Positions 4,934-5,805 of a stretch of 5,805 nucleotides of DNA are shown one piece after another. How positions within the stretch are numbered: the first letter of the stretch is position 1; each line of letters begins with the position of its first letter. The stretch is taken from positions 1 through 5,805 of the forward strand of contig JASHWA010000582.1 in the NCBI GenBank assembly GCA_030044325.1, read 5' to 3'. Under the pieces are notes generated by a model. The model saw nothing but the letters and a program-made list of their open reading frames with translations, was not told the DNA's origin and did not search any database. The stretch comes from Bryobacteraceae bacterium. GTDB taxonomy: Bacteria > Acidobacteriota > Terriglobia > Bryobacterales > Bryobacteraceae. Made by a program: the position numbers and the translations under genes.

Positions 4934-5805
4934 TCACTCCGCCCGCGCGATGACGACCAGCGATAATCCGCGCCACGGCAGCACCGGATCGATACGGCGC
5001 CAGATCCACACGGATTTATCGAATAATTTGAGCGCCAATTTCGCGATTTTCCTGCGATGCAACAATTTTCCGTAAATCCACCAGGAAACCGCGCCGAATT
5101 TATTGAGCTGAAGCCGCTCGACCACGCGAAATCCGGATTTTTCGAGCATGGCGGCGACTTCCGCGGCCGAAAAGCGGCGTTTATGACCCATGCCCACGTC
5201 GAGCGATCCGAATAGCGCGCGTCCCTGCGGCACCAGAACCACGATATTTCCGCCGGGTTTCACGCACCCGCGCAGCAGTTCGAGCACGCGCTGGGGATCG
5301 TCGACGGTTTCGAGCACGTTGGCGCACACCGCGGTGTCGAAGGGTTCGTCCACCATTTTTTCGAGCTGGGCATAATCCGCAGGATTTTCGGGCGAAAGCT
5401 GGCATACGCTCACGTTGGGCGTCCGCAGAAAGCGATTGCGCAGCGCGTGCAGATACAGCGCATCACCCTCCGCGGCGACGTAGTTCAGCTTCCTCGACAT
5501 CAGCCGCGCGGTCAGATTCCCTATTCCAGCTCCGATTTCGAGCACCGTGTCGCCCAGCTTCGGCCGCAGCACGCGCGTCACCCAGCTCAGATACTGCGGC
5601 GTGCCGGTTAGATTGTTGAGCAATCCGCGCCCGTAACTGGCGACGTACAGATCGTCCACCAGCCAGAAATAGAAAACCACGCCGAGCGCTTTCAGGCCGT
5701 CCTTCCAGCCAATTTTTTTTCCCTCTTCGTAAGTGCGCCCGTGATAGCTGATCGGCACCTCGTACACGCGCAGCTTGCGCTTGGAGGTTTTCATGGTGAT
5801 TTCCG
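4934..5805 (-). CDS. Bifunctional family 2 glycosyltransferase / class I SAM-dependent methyltransferase, C-terminal part (5' truncated by window)
   Basis: The visible 289 or so residues join two modules. The first 35, up to about Leu34 counted from the ATG at 5794, are the C-terminal block of a DPM1-like family 2 glycosyltransferase (VPISYHGRTYEEGKKIGW). The frame stays open before that ATG and reads E-I-T, preceded by a codon ending in CG, which fits the family block PEIT. The ATG is therefore most likely an internal Met and the gene starts outside the window. A linker with aromatic residues (about 38-55) leads into a Rossmann methyltransferase: motif I VLEIGAGIGN (84-93), acidic Glu109 in AAEGD, FDTAVCANVLETVDDP (152-167), GGNIVVLVPQ (181-190), then GHKRRFSAAEVAAML (203-217). 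Such fusions likely modify lipid-linked sugars, but substrates are unknown. A stand-alone methyltransferase starting at 5794 is the less likely alternative. It converges on fabD with 26 bases between stops. Confidence 0.85.
   Translation of the reverse strand, partial: EITMKTSKRKLRVYEVPISYHGRTYEEGKKIGWKDGLKALGVVFYFWLVDDLYVASYGRGLLNNLTGTPQYLSWVTRVLRPKLGDTVLEIGAGIGNLTARLMSRKLNYVAAEGDALYLHALRNRFLRTPNVSVCQLSPENPADYAQLEKMVDEPFDTAVCANVLETVDDPQRVLELLRGCVKPGGNIVVLVPQGRALFGSLDVGMGHKRRFSAAEVAAMLEKSGFRVVERLQLNKFGAVSWWIYGKLLHRRKIAKLALKLFDKSVWIWRRIDPVLPWRGLSLVVIARAE

Overview
The window is GC-rich, densely packed bacterial chromosome. Its housekeeping genes (ftsH, fabD), the strong codon bias towards G/C third positions and a glycosyltransferase-methyltransferase fusion at the right edge suggest an acidobacterium (Bryobacterales/Solibacter-like). 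That placement is an inference from protein style and was not tested by a search. No rRNA, tRNA, CRISPR array, insertion sequence or phage gene was seen, and no gene-free stretch exceeds 300 bases.

Left part, + strand: the C-terminal half of the membrane AAA+ metalloprotease FtsH, cut by the window edge, is followed after 4 bases by a HAD-superfamily phosphatase of the phosphoglycolate phosphatase type. The phosphatase probably depends on ftsH for transcription and translation. Its 3' end overlaps by 21 bases, in convergent orientation, a type II toxin-antitoxin pair on the - strand (ParD-like antitoxin, then ParE-like toxin, 1 base apart). Divergent from the antitoxin is a small unrecognised membrane protein with visibly lower GC and different codon use. 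The TA pair and this gene look like an accessory islet between core genes.

Middle part: an ornithine cyclodeaminase/mu-crystallin family NAD(P)-dependent enzyme (+) converges with a tandem pair of very small - strand genes. Each of these encodes a four-cysteine, zinc-ribbon-like protein of unknown function (69 and 79 residues), with 21 bases between them. The 69-residue gene's start is fixed by a strong Shine-Dalgarno sequence that a longer open frame would miss. A 92-base divergent region containing a perfect 10-base palindrome separates this pair from fabD.

Right part: fabD (malonyl-CoA:ACP transacylase, full length, all catalytic residues present) stands alone, without other fatty acid synthesis genes in view. 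A long inverted repeat around its stop codon could act as a bidirectional terminator. Converging on it is a - strand gene that runs off the window. Its visible N-terminus is the tail of a family 2 glycosyltransferase fused to a class I SAM-dependent methyltransferase, and the first ATG in view is almost certainly internal.

I found no clearly new multi-gene system. The items most worth following up are the tandem mini zinc-ribbon pair, the membrane protein beside the TA module, and the glycosyltransferase-methyltransferase fusion.
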